The notes under the pieces: generated by a model | What the model was told of the DNA's origin: nothing | Seen by the model: only the letters and a program-made list of their open reading frames with translations | Database searches by the model: none | Made by a program: the position numbers and the translations under genes | Assembly: GCA_958496175.1 (NCBI GenBank) | Contig: OY292278.1 | Span: 23,560,001-23,624,000, forward strand | DNA from: Sisyra terminalis | Taxonomy: Eukaryota > Arthropoda > Insecta > Neuroptera > Sisyridae | Length of the DNA: 64,000 nt | Direction of reading: 5' to 3' | Shown: positions 1 through 10,800 of the stretch, one piece after another | How the letters are laid out: every line of letters starts with the position of its first letter | Numbering within the stretch: the stretch's first letter is position 1

Positions 1-110
1 AATATTAAAAATAGTTTTAATGAACTGATAATTATCAGTATTCATAATTGAAGAACCTAATATCGTAAGTGAGAAACAATAAATTCTCAACATTTTTATC
101 TTATGAATTC

Positions 111-215
111 AGTTTCGGTTTCGGTCGTAGTTTCGGCTTAGTAACAGCCAAAACCGAAACTAAGCCGAAACTCATTTTTTTTTGCCGAAACTAGGCTAAA
201 ACCGAAATCAAAACC
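111..215. repeat. Short repeat cluster of GTTTCGG / CCGAAAC units with internal inverted repeat
   Basis: The heptamer-like unit TTTCGG (or its complement CCGAAA) occurs about eight times in roughly 100 bp. Two copies face each other (GTTTCGGCTTAG and CTAAGCCGAAAC), so the middle of the block can form a 12-bp hairpin. It looks like a degenerate low-copy satellite or the end of a mobile element. No function can be assigned. Confidence 0.6.
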
Positions 216-1379
216 TCGGACACTATATAGACTAAATAACACTATATATTTGTCCTAGGAAAAGGTCCATGGGATTTTGAAGTTTGGAATTGTGACGTCA
301 TTTTAATGCCGGTCCAATAGGAGCACGTTTTGGACCTTTTGAATTTAACGATTTTTTTTGCATTTTTAATGAATATTTCTTAGATTTTACTTAATAAAGT
401 TAAGAATTATTAGCTAGATTATGTTTTGGTATTAGTTTAAAACATTTTTTTTTAAATCCTGTAAAATAAGTCTATTCAAATTTGAATCAAATTTCTTAAC
501 TCTATATTTCTGTTAGTTCCATTTATATAAGCAATTCTATTTTTGATTTTCATTTTCCAGAAAAATACTTATATTGAAAAGTTTTTCTGGTGTTTTATTA
601 TAAACAATTATCTTTTTCACATCCTTTTCCTCGAAAACTACTCCAACAAATAGAAAACTATTTTCGGCATAAGATAGTACATTAATAACATTTAAGAGAA
701 TTATTAGAATTAGAATTAATTATTTTTGAGTATTTAATTTATAACAGTTAGTAACATATAAAATAAAATTTTTCTTTTTAAACTAAAATGAAGAAAGCTC
801 TCATGACAAAAAAATCAAGAAAATTATAAACCTCAATTGACTACCAGTTGACAGGGTTAATAAACTTCTCAGTTTTTATTAAATTTGCCCTGGCAAACAC
901 CCCTCCCATATCACAATATTAAATTTTATTTTTTATAATTTAAGTAACAATAAATGAAAAAAACAATAAAGCATTACTTTCGAAATTGAATATGAAAAAA
1001 ATGGGTAAAAATGGGTGGAAGGCATTAACAAAAAAGGTGAAAAATAAACAAGTGAAGGCTACGATGGTGTTTTGTTCTTGACATTGAAAGTTTTGTGACC
1101 CCGATTATAAAAGCTCTGTATATGTACAAAGGCTTACGTGTAACATAAGCCGTTCTCATACCCTCGGGACTCCTTTATTAGATTCACCTCGTTTTTCAAA
1201 CGAATCGTAAAGGCGATTTGATTTTAAGGGTTAAATTCTTCCACAGTATAAGCTTATTGAAACTTCTATTTTCTTGAACTCAAGAATGAGTATTTTTAGA
1301 TAAATAATCCTCTTTGTTTCAAAAAAGGTAAATAGTTCAATTTGTATTAAAGGATCGATGTGGTTTGCTTGAGTTTCAT

Positions 1380-1830
1380 GTGAAATTTATCTCGCAGTGG
1401 TGTGATTACCTCATTTATGGTCGAAGGGTTTCGAACTATTAGGGTTGTTGGAACGAGGCACGTTCAACTAATCGCATCAATAAGGATGTTGCAATCAGTT
1501 CCGTGTAATTATTACACGTGTATGCATAATCACGTGACACGTGGAAATCTCATCATCAGCGCCTGAAGCATTGGCGTAGTTCTAGTTATCCTTGTTATTC
1601 CAAAACGCGACAAGGAGGCTGCTAGGGCTTGGGGTACAATAGCGCCAATCATAAGGAATGGGCAATGAGTCCTTACCCTTTACAAACATCCAACGACAAC
1701 AACAACAGGGATTCTGAACCACAACCGCAATAACCACCTGTCATGATAGCGAATAATTAAAAGCCGAGCTTTCTAAATGACAACAACATCGCATTCATCC
1801 TATTGTAATTAATTTCTGTGTAATGCAACG
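1380..1830. promoter_or_regulatory. Candidate regulatory block with tandem CACGTG E-boxes
   Basis: This stretch is visibly less AT-rich than its surroundings and has no coding frame. Two CACGTG palindromes lie at 1531-1536 and 1538-1543, separated by one base, next to the inverted repeat GTGTAATTATTACAC (1503-1517). CACGTG is the core site of bHLH factors. That this is an enhancer is inference from composition and motif density only. Confidence 0.22.
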
Positions 1831-2552
1831 ATCAATACGCATTGCTCAGGGGAAGAAAAATGTTTTTCTTAAAATAAATACAATCAGCCTGTCTGTCAAT
1901 TATAAACAGATGTTTACAGAAGCATGAAAGAAATGGCAATTGGAAAAGTAAGACTAGTCTTTAATTTAGTCACAAAAACAGTCAACCGTAAATTCAATTA
2001 TTTCGTAACTAATTATGGATATTCAATATAAAAGCGTAGGCATTTTTGAAAATAATGGTGACCTTTTAACGGTCAAACGTTCGTATTTAAGGATATAAAT
2101 ACTTTTGTAAAATACATAGAGAATAATCAGAATGCACTAATGCACATAATCGAATAATATTCTGAGAGATAAAATGTATCCCGAAATAAAACCCTTTCAA
2201 GCTATTGTAAAATATATAGAAAAAATATTTCAATAATTCTGACTACATATAATAATGAATATGCTAGTAAGTATCATTACCAATGATTAAAAATTAAAGA
2301 GCATCTCGCTATGGCAAAAACCACGTTCGCAGCAGAAAAAAAACTATTAAATGGAAAGATAGAGCTTAAATTTCAGAAGTAAGTAATCGCTAAAATGAAT
2401 TTATGGAGTGTATTGTAGGGATTCTGGATATTATATAGATACCTGAATCTTAAAAAAAACAACAACTTTAGGAAAGCTTTGAAGTGTGGTGTTGAAGAAG
2501 AATGGATAAAAATTAAATGGACGGCTAGGGTCATCAACGTAGAGGTATTGCA

Positions 2553-3318
2553 AATTTTTTTTTCCTTTGATCTGGGGACCTCTCATGCGAGTTCCTCTGC
2601 GCTACGTCCTAAAAGGACTATTGCGCCCCAGTTTAATTTCAGTTCCAGTTGGTCAGGTCTGCTTCTGATATGAATCTCAGCTGACAGTCAACTGGATCTC
2701 TGGGTATGTTTCCTAGCTCAGGTCCGGATGGGCCAAGCGAGTTGAGACGACTTTGAGTCATGGCTGGGCAGTCAAATAGTACATGGGAGGCAGTTTCATC
2801 TTCCACGCCACATTTCTTTCAAGCTGCTGACTCTGTGTTCTTCCCTATAGTTTGGAGATGTTTCCTCAAATTGCAGTATCTTGTTAATAGGCCTACCAGC
2901 GTTTTGATGTCCTTCCTTTTTAGATTTAGAAGTCTTTTGTTATGTTCTTTCAAAGGTTTCTTTACCATGGCCTTTGAGAACTTGCCTCTTGCATAGTTAT
3001 TCCAGGATTTTATTTGTTCATTCTGCGTCCATTCAGCTATTCTACCCAGTGTTATGCACTTTGGTAGGCCTATAGCCGGCTCTGGACCCATGAATGACAT
3101 TCTTGAATCCGCCTTTGCGAGTTCGTCTGCCTCTTCGTTGCCTTTGATACCAGAGTGCCCCGGCACCCAAGCAAGTGTAACCCTGTTGGATGTCGCCAAC
3201 TGGGTGAGGAGTGTTTTACATTCCCAGACCAGCTAAGAGCTAGTCTGGTAATTTTCGATCGCTTTAATTGCGGCTTGGCTGTCTGAGAAGATTCTTATAT
3301 TTTTATTGTGATAAGAAA
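2553..3318 (-). mobile_element. 5'-truncated Jockey-type non-LTR retrotransposon remnant (RNase H and ORF2 C-terminus)
   Basis: Read on the minus strand, this encodes the end of a reverse-transcriptase polyprotein. It starts with an RNase H segment containing FSDSQAAIKAI, then WVPGHSGIKGNEEADELAK, which carries the conserved histidine and catalytic aspartate region of retroelement RNase H. It continues through a C-terminal Cys/His segment (KCGVEDETASHVLFDCPA) to a stop about 2667. There are two in-frame stops: a TAG just upstream of LVWEC (about 3234) and a TGA where a Cys is expected (about 2820). The copy is therefore dead. A 9-base T run on the plus strand (2553-2561) is the likely poly(A) tail, which sets the 3' end. 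The endonuclease and reverse-transcriptase domains are missing, as expected from 5' truncation. Confidence 0.87.
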
Positions 3319-4310
3319 GAGGTATTGCGAATAGTCAAAGAAAAAACTATAATCGATATGGTGATAAGAAAAGCGCTCATGGTATGAATCAGATTCGGAT
3401 AGAAAAATGATTCATACTTTGTAGAAAGGGATGTCTCAATAAAAGAGGAAAGTGATTTGGATTTTGGATTTATTAAAACGTGGAATGGACTATCCTAATT
3501 TAAAGAGCATGGACAAAAATAGATGATGCTAAAAGGAAAAATTCAACCACGCGGGAAACTGAACCTGTTCGCAAACAGAAAACAATAATAAAATTAAATC
3601 TTATTTAAAGAGTTTGTATCTTATTGAAAATGCTCCAACATGGAGTTATCACAAAATTCAGAAAAGGACTATAGTTTTTGAAAGAGTATTGAGTTTCAAA
3701 GTGTCGAACCTCTGGAAATTCATTCTCATAAGGATCAAATCCATCGGCTTGCTTTTTATGGTTTCGTACCTTCAAGGGCGAATCCTGGATTTTTTTTTCT
3801 GGGAGGGGTACAAGGAGTGAACGGACCAAAAAATCAACAGTAACTCTTAGAAATAAACTTAAAATATCATACCTTAAAGTTTATTTCTATAAGTTCAAGT
3901 ATGTATAGGAAGGTTTATATATTTTAAAAACTCTGATAATTTGATTTGTTTCTAAATATATACTGTGATGGATCTCTACAGAACACAAAAATACCATCGG
4001 AGAGGGGGGGTTGTTCCAATAATACGTATTGAAAGCTGTAGGGAGTTAAAATCGTATGGAACCTATTTCTCTATTATAACCATTACTAAAAACCCTGTTG
4101 ACAAATGTTCCTAATTTTTCTGTAATATTTCTTTCTGATTATTTGTATCACTTAACATCCACAAGACCTCACATCTTATGAAAAATAAAAAGAGGCAAAA
4201 ACTTTTTATGTACGAAGTTTCATGAACTCATGAATCCATAAGATGCTAAATTGGAAACTTCACTTTTTGTGAAAAAGAACCTTTCCTTTGCTTAGTTCTT
4301 TTAAATATTG
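3319..4310. other. Intergenic, nothing recognised
   Basis: AT-rich sequence. Short open frames on both strands overlap each other near 3605-3829 and resemble no protein family. Confidence 0.5.
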
Positions 4311-4735
4311 TTACGTTTTTAATTTGACGTTTAACGTTTTTAAAATGTATTTTATTACACAAAAGTTTATTTCTTTACACTAAACACTTATTTATTTATT
4401 CATAACAATCGTTTATTTCACTATTTAAATTACAGCTAATTGTAATTGACTGTTAACTGATTTATAATTAAATTACTAGCTGTTTATAACTGATTCCCTC
4501 TATCTGCGGTCAACCTCTTTTATAGTGGCTCAGACATGTTCGAACTTTGTTTATCCTTTTTTCTTTTAAATCAAAAATCCTCCAAGAAACATTTAGAACA
4601 TCTTTCATCTCATTGTGCTTGACCGCTTCTTCCTTATTTATTTTCATGATTCGGTGAGCACACAGCAGGACGCTAAATGCAAGGCCTATGCTCACATAAT
4701 ATGCTCAAATACATTTAAATCTTAGGCATGTGACA
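4311..4735 (-). mobile_element. Possible solo LTR on the minus strand
   Basis: Read on the minus strand, a TATAAAA box (plus 4518-4524) is followed about 30 bases later by a TCAGT initiator (plus 4489-4493). This is the TATA-Inr spacing of insect LTR and Pol II promoters. The downstream part is AT-rich and ends in CGTAACA (plus TGTTACG from 4311), a typical LTR terminus. I could not find a convincing opposite end or target duplication, and 4735 is only a guess at the upstream boundary. It could instead be an unrelated promoter-like sequence. Confidence 0.3.
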
Positions 4736-5320
4736 AAAATCGATGACTATTTAAGTACGTTTTTATTTAAAGAAATTCAAGGAAAGTTATTAAAGCATTT
4801 TTCTCAATAATATGAAAAATAACAATTATATCTCTTTTAATTTCTTTCAAATTAATCCACATAACACACGTGTGGTTGTCGCATGTGTACATTTATAATG
4901 CGTAGATTTTCCCTCCAATTAATAAAGATAAATATTATAATTTTTTCATTACATAAAACCTTTCTACCCTTGAAACACAAATGTAATTTATTTGCATTGA
5001 TTTCTTTTTTTTCCATGACGTATATGTCAAAGGATTTGAGTGGAATAAGCTAGGATATGTATGTCCTCGATGGCCAATTAAAATGTACATAGTGGGGTTA
5101 CAGGATAATTTGATTTATTTTTACATTTTGTTTTTATTTATATCTAATATTCACCCATAAAAATATACTGACCCGATTTTTATATTTAAATAAATTATAT
5201 AATGGAGAAAACAATGTCTGTTTTAAATGTTTAGTAGAAAATTGAAGGTTTAATTAGTTGTGATTTTGAAAGATACTGTGTTTGGAGGTCAAATTTTGTT
5301 AGAACAATGTGAGGAAGTTA

Positions 5321-5466
5321 TTGTTATTTATCGACGCTTTATAACAACCAAGGTCTTTAGCGACTCTAGGGTTAATAAAAATCTGTAAATTAAAAAATAT
5401 CGAAAATTTGCTTGATACGAGATTTGTACCCAATACCTACCAGTTATGGAACGGCCACCTTGGTAA
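5321..5466 (-). mobile_element. tRNA-derived SINE, 5'-truncated copy
   Basis: The minus strand carries the body of the SINE family seen at seven places in this window: an ATCTCGTATCAAGCAAATTT segment, then TTTTTATTAACCCTAGAGTC, then GCTAAAGACCTTGGTTGTTA. The tRNA-like head is cut off near plus 5465, leaving only part of the GGCCG region. It is similar to the copies at 26.5 kb and 60.9 kb. Confidence 0.75.
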
Positions 5467-5739
5467 TAAAAATCTCTACAAAAATTTGTTAAGCAAACAT
5501 AACATGTTAATAAATTTCTGTTGAAAAAGTCAATAATGTTAATTAAATTAATTCAGATAAATATAGTAAAAAAATGTTTAAAGCAAAATTTTCGCGGCTT
5601 TATCGTTCGATGTCTCTTCTGTGGAAAAATATTGATCTTTAATTGATCTTTTCAAGCATAAATTAAATCTGATCAAAATAGATTCCAAACGTTGGCAAAT
5701 AAATGGTTTGGTATCAATCAATTTATTTTTATTCGATGC

Positions 5740-5970
5740 AATAATATTTTCTTTATGCCAAATTTCTACAAAAATACAATATCGCCACCCGAAGTGAATT
5801 TGTCGTGGGATGAGCCCACAAATTGCCTCTGGGAAACAAACACGTGAAAAATTTCCGCGACGACAAAACTTCACTACTTAAAAATTCCAGAGCTTTTGCA
5901 TTCACTTGGAATATTTATCTGACATCGCCAATCCAAATATTTTTCCCAACCTCTGAACGTATGGCGACGT
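5740..5970. promoter_or_regulatory. Candidate conserved noncoding block
   Basis: Less AT-rich than its neighbours, with motifs such as AACACGTG and several CpG-containing words. A 98-codon open frame lies here on the minus strand (5578-5874) but resembles no known protein and has no splice or neighbour support. I treat the block as possible regulatory DNA on composition alone. Confidence 0.18.
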
Positions 5971-6903
5971 CTGGCAATTGAACTATTTTGTTATTCAAAG
6001 GAACTCTTACTCATATTTAAATATCCCCCTTTTTTTATTTCCCATTTCTTTTCCCAAATAAAATAAAATTTCAGGAAAATGAACAGGAAATCAAACATTG
6101 CATTGATTTATAATTGAAAATGATATAATAATATCGGAATATTTTTACACTTGACAACTTATTTCTGTACTCAAATTAATTTATCCGAAAAATAAATATT
6201 TATCTCCGATAAATTAAATATTTTATAATTTTTAATTGCCAGTACTATTTTGATTATAATAAATCTTAAAATAGTTTTAAGAGGATTAAATTAATATGAT
6301 CCCATGATAAATTAGTAATGTTTTCTTGCATCAACGTGTAAGAGGACAAAACAATCCCCGAAAGAGACGTAGGAAAATTCATGGAAGCGATTAATGAAAG
6401 ATTCAAAGAATTTGGATATGAAAAAACACTCATTACTCATTCGCCTTACAATAATAAAACATAAATTTGTCCAGGAATTTCGGGAACACAAAACACAGAA
6501 GGAAACAGATGAAGGATTTTCCCAAGTTATTCTAAAATAAATTCAAAAAAAGAGTCCATTGTCATCTTAGAAGAAAAAGCATTTAGGTCTTGCACTACAA
6601 ACATAAAATATAAATAAAAAAAAACTAGTAGGAATGGTTAGTCCTTCTGAGAACGAAACTAATTTAAAATTTGATTTTCTAGAAAATTATCAATTGTTCC
6701 AAATATAATAAATAAATAGCAGGACATTTAGGATTGATTTTTTTTTGCCAAACAGCCGTTTCCAGTGATTTCAATTAGTATCATTAAGTGATTACAAATT
6801 TAAATCCAAATTGTATTAATTTTTTTAATGTTTTCGAAACTTAGGAATATTGAAAAAATATCTTATTAATACTATGGTAAAATTTCTGATCCTTGGTGAT
6901 AAC

Positions 6904-7425
6904 AGATTAATACAATTTCTCAAAGGAGTAGGATCAAAATAAGCAGTTAAAACTAGATTTTTGCTCGCGACGTTTCGGCCCCTTTATTGAGCCTTCCTCA
7001 GGTGTTCATAAACAATCGCTTTAACTAAGTCAATAATAATCCTTGTTATGATTCATTTTTATAGATACGGTACAGTTGATAAAAGCAATAATAAAAGCTT
7101 CCAAGATACTTAAAACTTCAATAAAAAATAATTAAAAATTACACTACTTTAAATCCAGCTGCTCAGCATTGCTGTATCTCTGAACCACATGCGGTTCAGA
7201 CAAAAAATTTTATTGAAATTTTATGTATCTTGGAAATTTTTATTATTGCTTTTACCAACTGTACAGTATCTATAAAAATGAATCATGACAAGGATTATTG
7301 TTGATTTAGTTAAGCGATTATTTATGAACGCCTGAGGAAGGCTCAATAAAGGAGCCGGTTGCGAGTAAAAATCAAGTTTTAACTGCTTATTTTGATCTTA
7401 GTCCTCTGAGATTTGGTATTAATCT
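6904..7425. mobile_element. Foldback element with ~210-bp terminal inverted repeats
   Basis: The left arm (6904 to about 7115) and right arm (about 7200-7425) are inverted copies. AGATTAATAC at the left end matches GGTATTAATCT at the right, and both arms carry AAAATAAGCAGTTAAAACT, the GGCTCAATAAAGG hairpin segment and TAAAAATGAATCATGA. There is no coding capacity between the arms, so this is a non-autonomous DNA element or foldback MITE. Each arm contains one copy of the CTGAGGA-hairpin-GAAACG motif described under findings. No clear target duplication was seen. Confidence 0.85.
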
Positions 7426-9654
7426 TACTAATACATTAATTAAATGTTTTTATTGTCCCATATATACAAAATAAATATTATAGAATGTACAATGTGGATT
7501 GGTAGCGCAAAAAAACGGCCTTTTTTAGTCCTATACTGAAATATGTTAATTTATCCTGTTTTAGGACCCCTCTCCAAAAATCAACCTAATTGTTGTAGAA
7601 TCTGATGAAGCTAGGAAAGTAACGAAACGTTGTACGAAGATGAAATAAAAACATCAAGAATTTAGTATCCAAAAAAGGAGATTCATTTACTGTTATATTA
7701 TAAACCATGGATAAGGACGTGAATAATAAAGAAGAAAATTCAAGTTATTTATGATCGGATTTTTTTATTTAATGTTTTTTATTATTCAAATTAACTACGT
7801 TTCGTTACGTATCGTAACTTCATCAGGCTTCTTAAATGAAAAAAAAAACATTTTAGTTTCAGTTTAAATTCAATATTTTTTTTTTAATAATCTGTATTGT
7901 CTTCTTTGTTTGATAAAAGCTGAGATCTGAGAATTTTATCTTCTAACGTGTATAATGTTAAAATTAGTATTAAAAAGGAAGTTCCTGATTTTAATATCAG
8001 GAGGTTTTCTTATGTTTTGTTTTGTGTAACATCCTTGAAAGATTGTTCTGCGTCATTCCTTGTTCAACATTGTTCTTAATTCTAATCGGTGTCAAATTCT
8101 GATCTACTTTTGAAATTACCCTTAGAAAGCAGCCGATTAGGTCCCTAAGGATCTTTCCTAGTTCATGTTCAAGTAATCCCTGAAAATTGAGGTTGTAGAG
8201 AAAGCTTATCTGATACTTTAAACTGTATTAGGGGAAATTTTCATCAATCTACTTTCAATTAGCTATTGAAATATTGCAAATATGTCAATAGTTGATTTAA
8301 CTGAAAAATTCTCCTAAATTCTTATTTATTCCCTTCGTATATAGACTTGCGAAATATTTTTCTTACTTTTTCTACATTCTTGTTAACGTTTACTACTACG
8401 TAGTGATAATTATTTAATATCCATTAATTTATTTTTGATTCTTTTTTTAATAAGCGTATTTTTTATTAAAGCCGCTTTTTGTGAATCTTAAACTACAGTT
8501 TTTTGTCTAACTTTTCTATGATTGATAAAAAACACCAAAATTCCTTAAAAAGAAATAACTAACTATTCAATAATGATACAAAATTTTTCTTTTACACAAT
8601 TTAATTTGCAAACACTATAAAGTATAAGGTAAGATTCGTTGTAGGTAATGTATAATGTAACTAATACTGCCTTTGTTGGTTATACTTCTACGGTAGCAAA
8701 TACCGAGTACAATGTAATTTTAGATAAAAATTGAAAAAATTAAATTAAAAGTTCTGAAGAAGAGAAATGCTCGAAAGAAGTAATTGAATTTAAAGCAAGA
8801 CAACAGCAGTTAATTCACTTTGCAGCTATATGTTCTTTTGTTAATTTTCTTATATTTAAAGCTGTTAAATAATTTCGCGAGGAAAGACGCAATTAAATTC
8901 GTCGACCTCATGTACTCTTCTAAAAAGCTATTTCTTTAAGCTACATCTATTTATATCAGTTAATATAGCTGTTAAAGAATACTAACTTTCATTTCCTTCA
9001 TTAATTGTGCAGAAAATAACACTATAGTTTTGTGAAAATGGATTCAGTTAGTCACTTAGTCACTTGTAGATTACGATACACATTTTATTAATTATATAAT
9101 AATTTACCAAAAATAGACCGTAAAAACCAAATTCAAATATATTTTTCACCCCCTATTGCTTCATTTAGCTATAATACATATTTTGATAGCCAACCAATCT
9201 ACATCAGTGGTCTAAAAGATATATTAGATATTTCAATTTGGCGGTTCCAGAGAAATCCAATACTTTAAAATGATCTCTGAAGAAGATACATATTCTTCAA
9301 TTATCCCAATTTTTTAATGAAATTTGTAAAATACGAGAAAAAAGAGACAAAACAGATTCTCTTTTCGGACCCAATAGAATCGTAAGTAAATAATGCTCTT
9401 TTAATGTGTATGTAAATAGTATTAAATATTAAAACAAATAAAAATATTATTTGACTTTAATTTTGAAAAAAAAAATACTTATTGAATTCAATGGTAGGAG
9501 GTTTAGAGCTTAGAGCTTTCTCGATTAATTAAGAAAAGTTGAAAATTCCTGTGCTTCAAAATTATTTCTTTTTTTTTGATTTTTGTTCAAAAGTGTGATA
9601 TGTACAAACAAATAGTGTATTGAAATATAAAACGTCACAAAAAAGATTATATCA
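7426..9654. other. Intergenic with two hairpin motifs, otherwise nothing recognised
   Basis: The only structured sequences are two CTGATGA-stem-CGAAACG motifs at about 7605-7632 (+) and 7800-7834 (-). The remainder is AT-rich with no credible open frame. Confidence 0.5.
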
Positions 9655-9800
9655 AATTTGAATTAATTCATTGTTGTCATTTGTTTCAACTGTTATTTCG
9701 ACTTGTTATTTGTTTCATTTAATTACCAATTTTTGCCATTTATTAGTTCTATCAGTGTTGGCTGTGAATATTTCACGGGCAGCTACTAGTATATGATACT
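9655..9800 (+). repeat. Dispersed repeat X, copy 1
   Basis: Member of a family marked by ATTGTTGTCATTTGTTTCAA, then CAATTTTTGCCATTTAT, then GAATATTTCACGGGCAGCTA. Other copies are at 13.5, 47.0, 49.4 (split by an insertion) and 52.6 kb. It is noncoding and of unknown class. The sharp common boundaries suggest a short interspersed or non-autonomous element. Confidence 0.75.
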
Positions 9801-10270
9801 GGCTGTAAATAAATAAATTGAATTTAAAATGTTTGTAAAACTTTAAAAACACCTCCCTTAATGATCCGTAGCATCTCTTACTATACCTATGACAACTTAC
9901 CTTTAACATATACATTTTTCAAATAAGTTTTAAACAAAGTCACTATATCTCTTAAAATAACGATCTTAGCGTGAAAATAACGATAAAAAACGTCCCTTGA
10001 ATTATGCATCTTTTACTGTACCTGTTAATGTGAGACTCTATTGAGTCTCCTCATTTAATGCGCGGAAACATGCGCGGATATGAACTCAACGTTGTGTAAA
10101 AATTTTCAATCAATTGGTAAGGAACTTTAGGAGATTTACGATTTTAAACAAACGAACATTAAAATTAAAATTAAAGATAGGAGAGAAAAGCTCTGGCAGT
10201 CCCCTTGTCACATCTTGTCACACGAAGTGACACCCCTCCCCTCAAATGTAAACGTTTTTTATGAACGACC

Positions 10271-10792
10271 CCTTAGGGTTAAGCTCTGCATAATTTTTTT
10301 AGTTTCTGGCTTCTTCGAAATCTTTCAGGTCTATGACTACAAACTTCTTCGGCTCATCAGCCCTAGTTCTGAGAATTCAAAAGTGAAAACATAATAAAAA
10401 TCGGTTCATGTCCCTTTTTGGTCGGTTAAAATGTGACAACGTTTCATTTTCTACTTTGTTTTTAATTTGATTTCTGAATAAATTGGTCCACAATGAAAAC
10501 TTAGCCCCAAAAGAAAAAGTTAGACCATATTAAAATTGAATTAACAAAACAATCGCGAATAGAATAAAAAACAAAGCAGAAAATGCAATGTCGTCAGATT
10601 TGGCCAATCTAAAGACTTCGAAAATTTATACTGAGTTCAACCCTAAGGGTTTGAAATCATTTTACTTTTGAATATTATTGAATCCTCAGAACTAGGGCTG
10701 ATGAATCGGAGGAGTTTGTAATCATAAACCCGGAAGATTTCGAAGAAGCCAGAGAACAAAAAAATTGTGCTGAATTCAACCTTTAGGGGTTG
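10271..10792. mobile_element. Foldback element with a second foldback MITE at its centre
   Basis: The outer arms are inverted copies. The left arm (about 10271-10390) reads TTCTGGCTTCTTCGAAATCT and TCATCAGCCCTAGTTCTGA. The right arm (about 10660-10790) carries their complements (AGATTTCGAAGAAGCCAGA, TCAGAACTAGGGCTGATGA). Between the arms lies a decayed member of the ATGTTGCATTTTC foldback MITE family (about 10403-10615). No coding sequence is present. The arrangement suggests the inner MITE inserted into the loop of the outer element. Confidence 0.8.
10403..10615. mobile_element. Foldback MITE family M, decayed copy nested in an outer foldback
   Basis: The left part reads TTCATGTCCC then CATTTTCTACTTTGTTTTTA. 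The right part carries the inverted ACAAAGCAGAAAATGCAATG. The same structure is seen at 12.65, 26.8 and 44.1 kb, where the arms are better preserved. Confidence 0.7.
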
Positions 10793-10800
10793 AAGTCATT

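Larger units (their letters stand above)
1..2552. other. Intergenic, no gene seen
   Basis: AT-rich sequence with no open frame that resembles a protein. It contains a short GAAAC-rich repeat cluster near position 111 and a less AT-rich block around 1380-1830, both listed separately. Nothing else was recognised. Confidence 0.6.

Noticed and set aside
5578..5874. 98-codon minus-strand open frame
   Set aside because: No protein similarity that I recognise and no neighbouring exon.
7605..7834. Full hammerhead ribozymes
   Set aside because: The CTGATGA and GAAA cores flank a stem, but there is an extra A before the stem, no visible stem III and no clear cleavage triplet with a stem I partner. 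Reported only as a hammerhead-like motif.
7600..7840. 7605 (+) and 7800 (-) hairpin motifs as ends of one foldback element
   Set aside because: The flanks of the two motifs do not pair beyond the motif itself, so I could not support a single element.
10200..10260. GTCACACGAAGTGAC hairpin next to ATGAACGACCCCTTA
   Set aside because: A 5-bp stem only. It resembles sequence often seen in insect repeats, but no boundary could be set.
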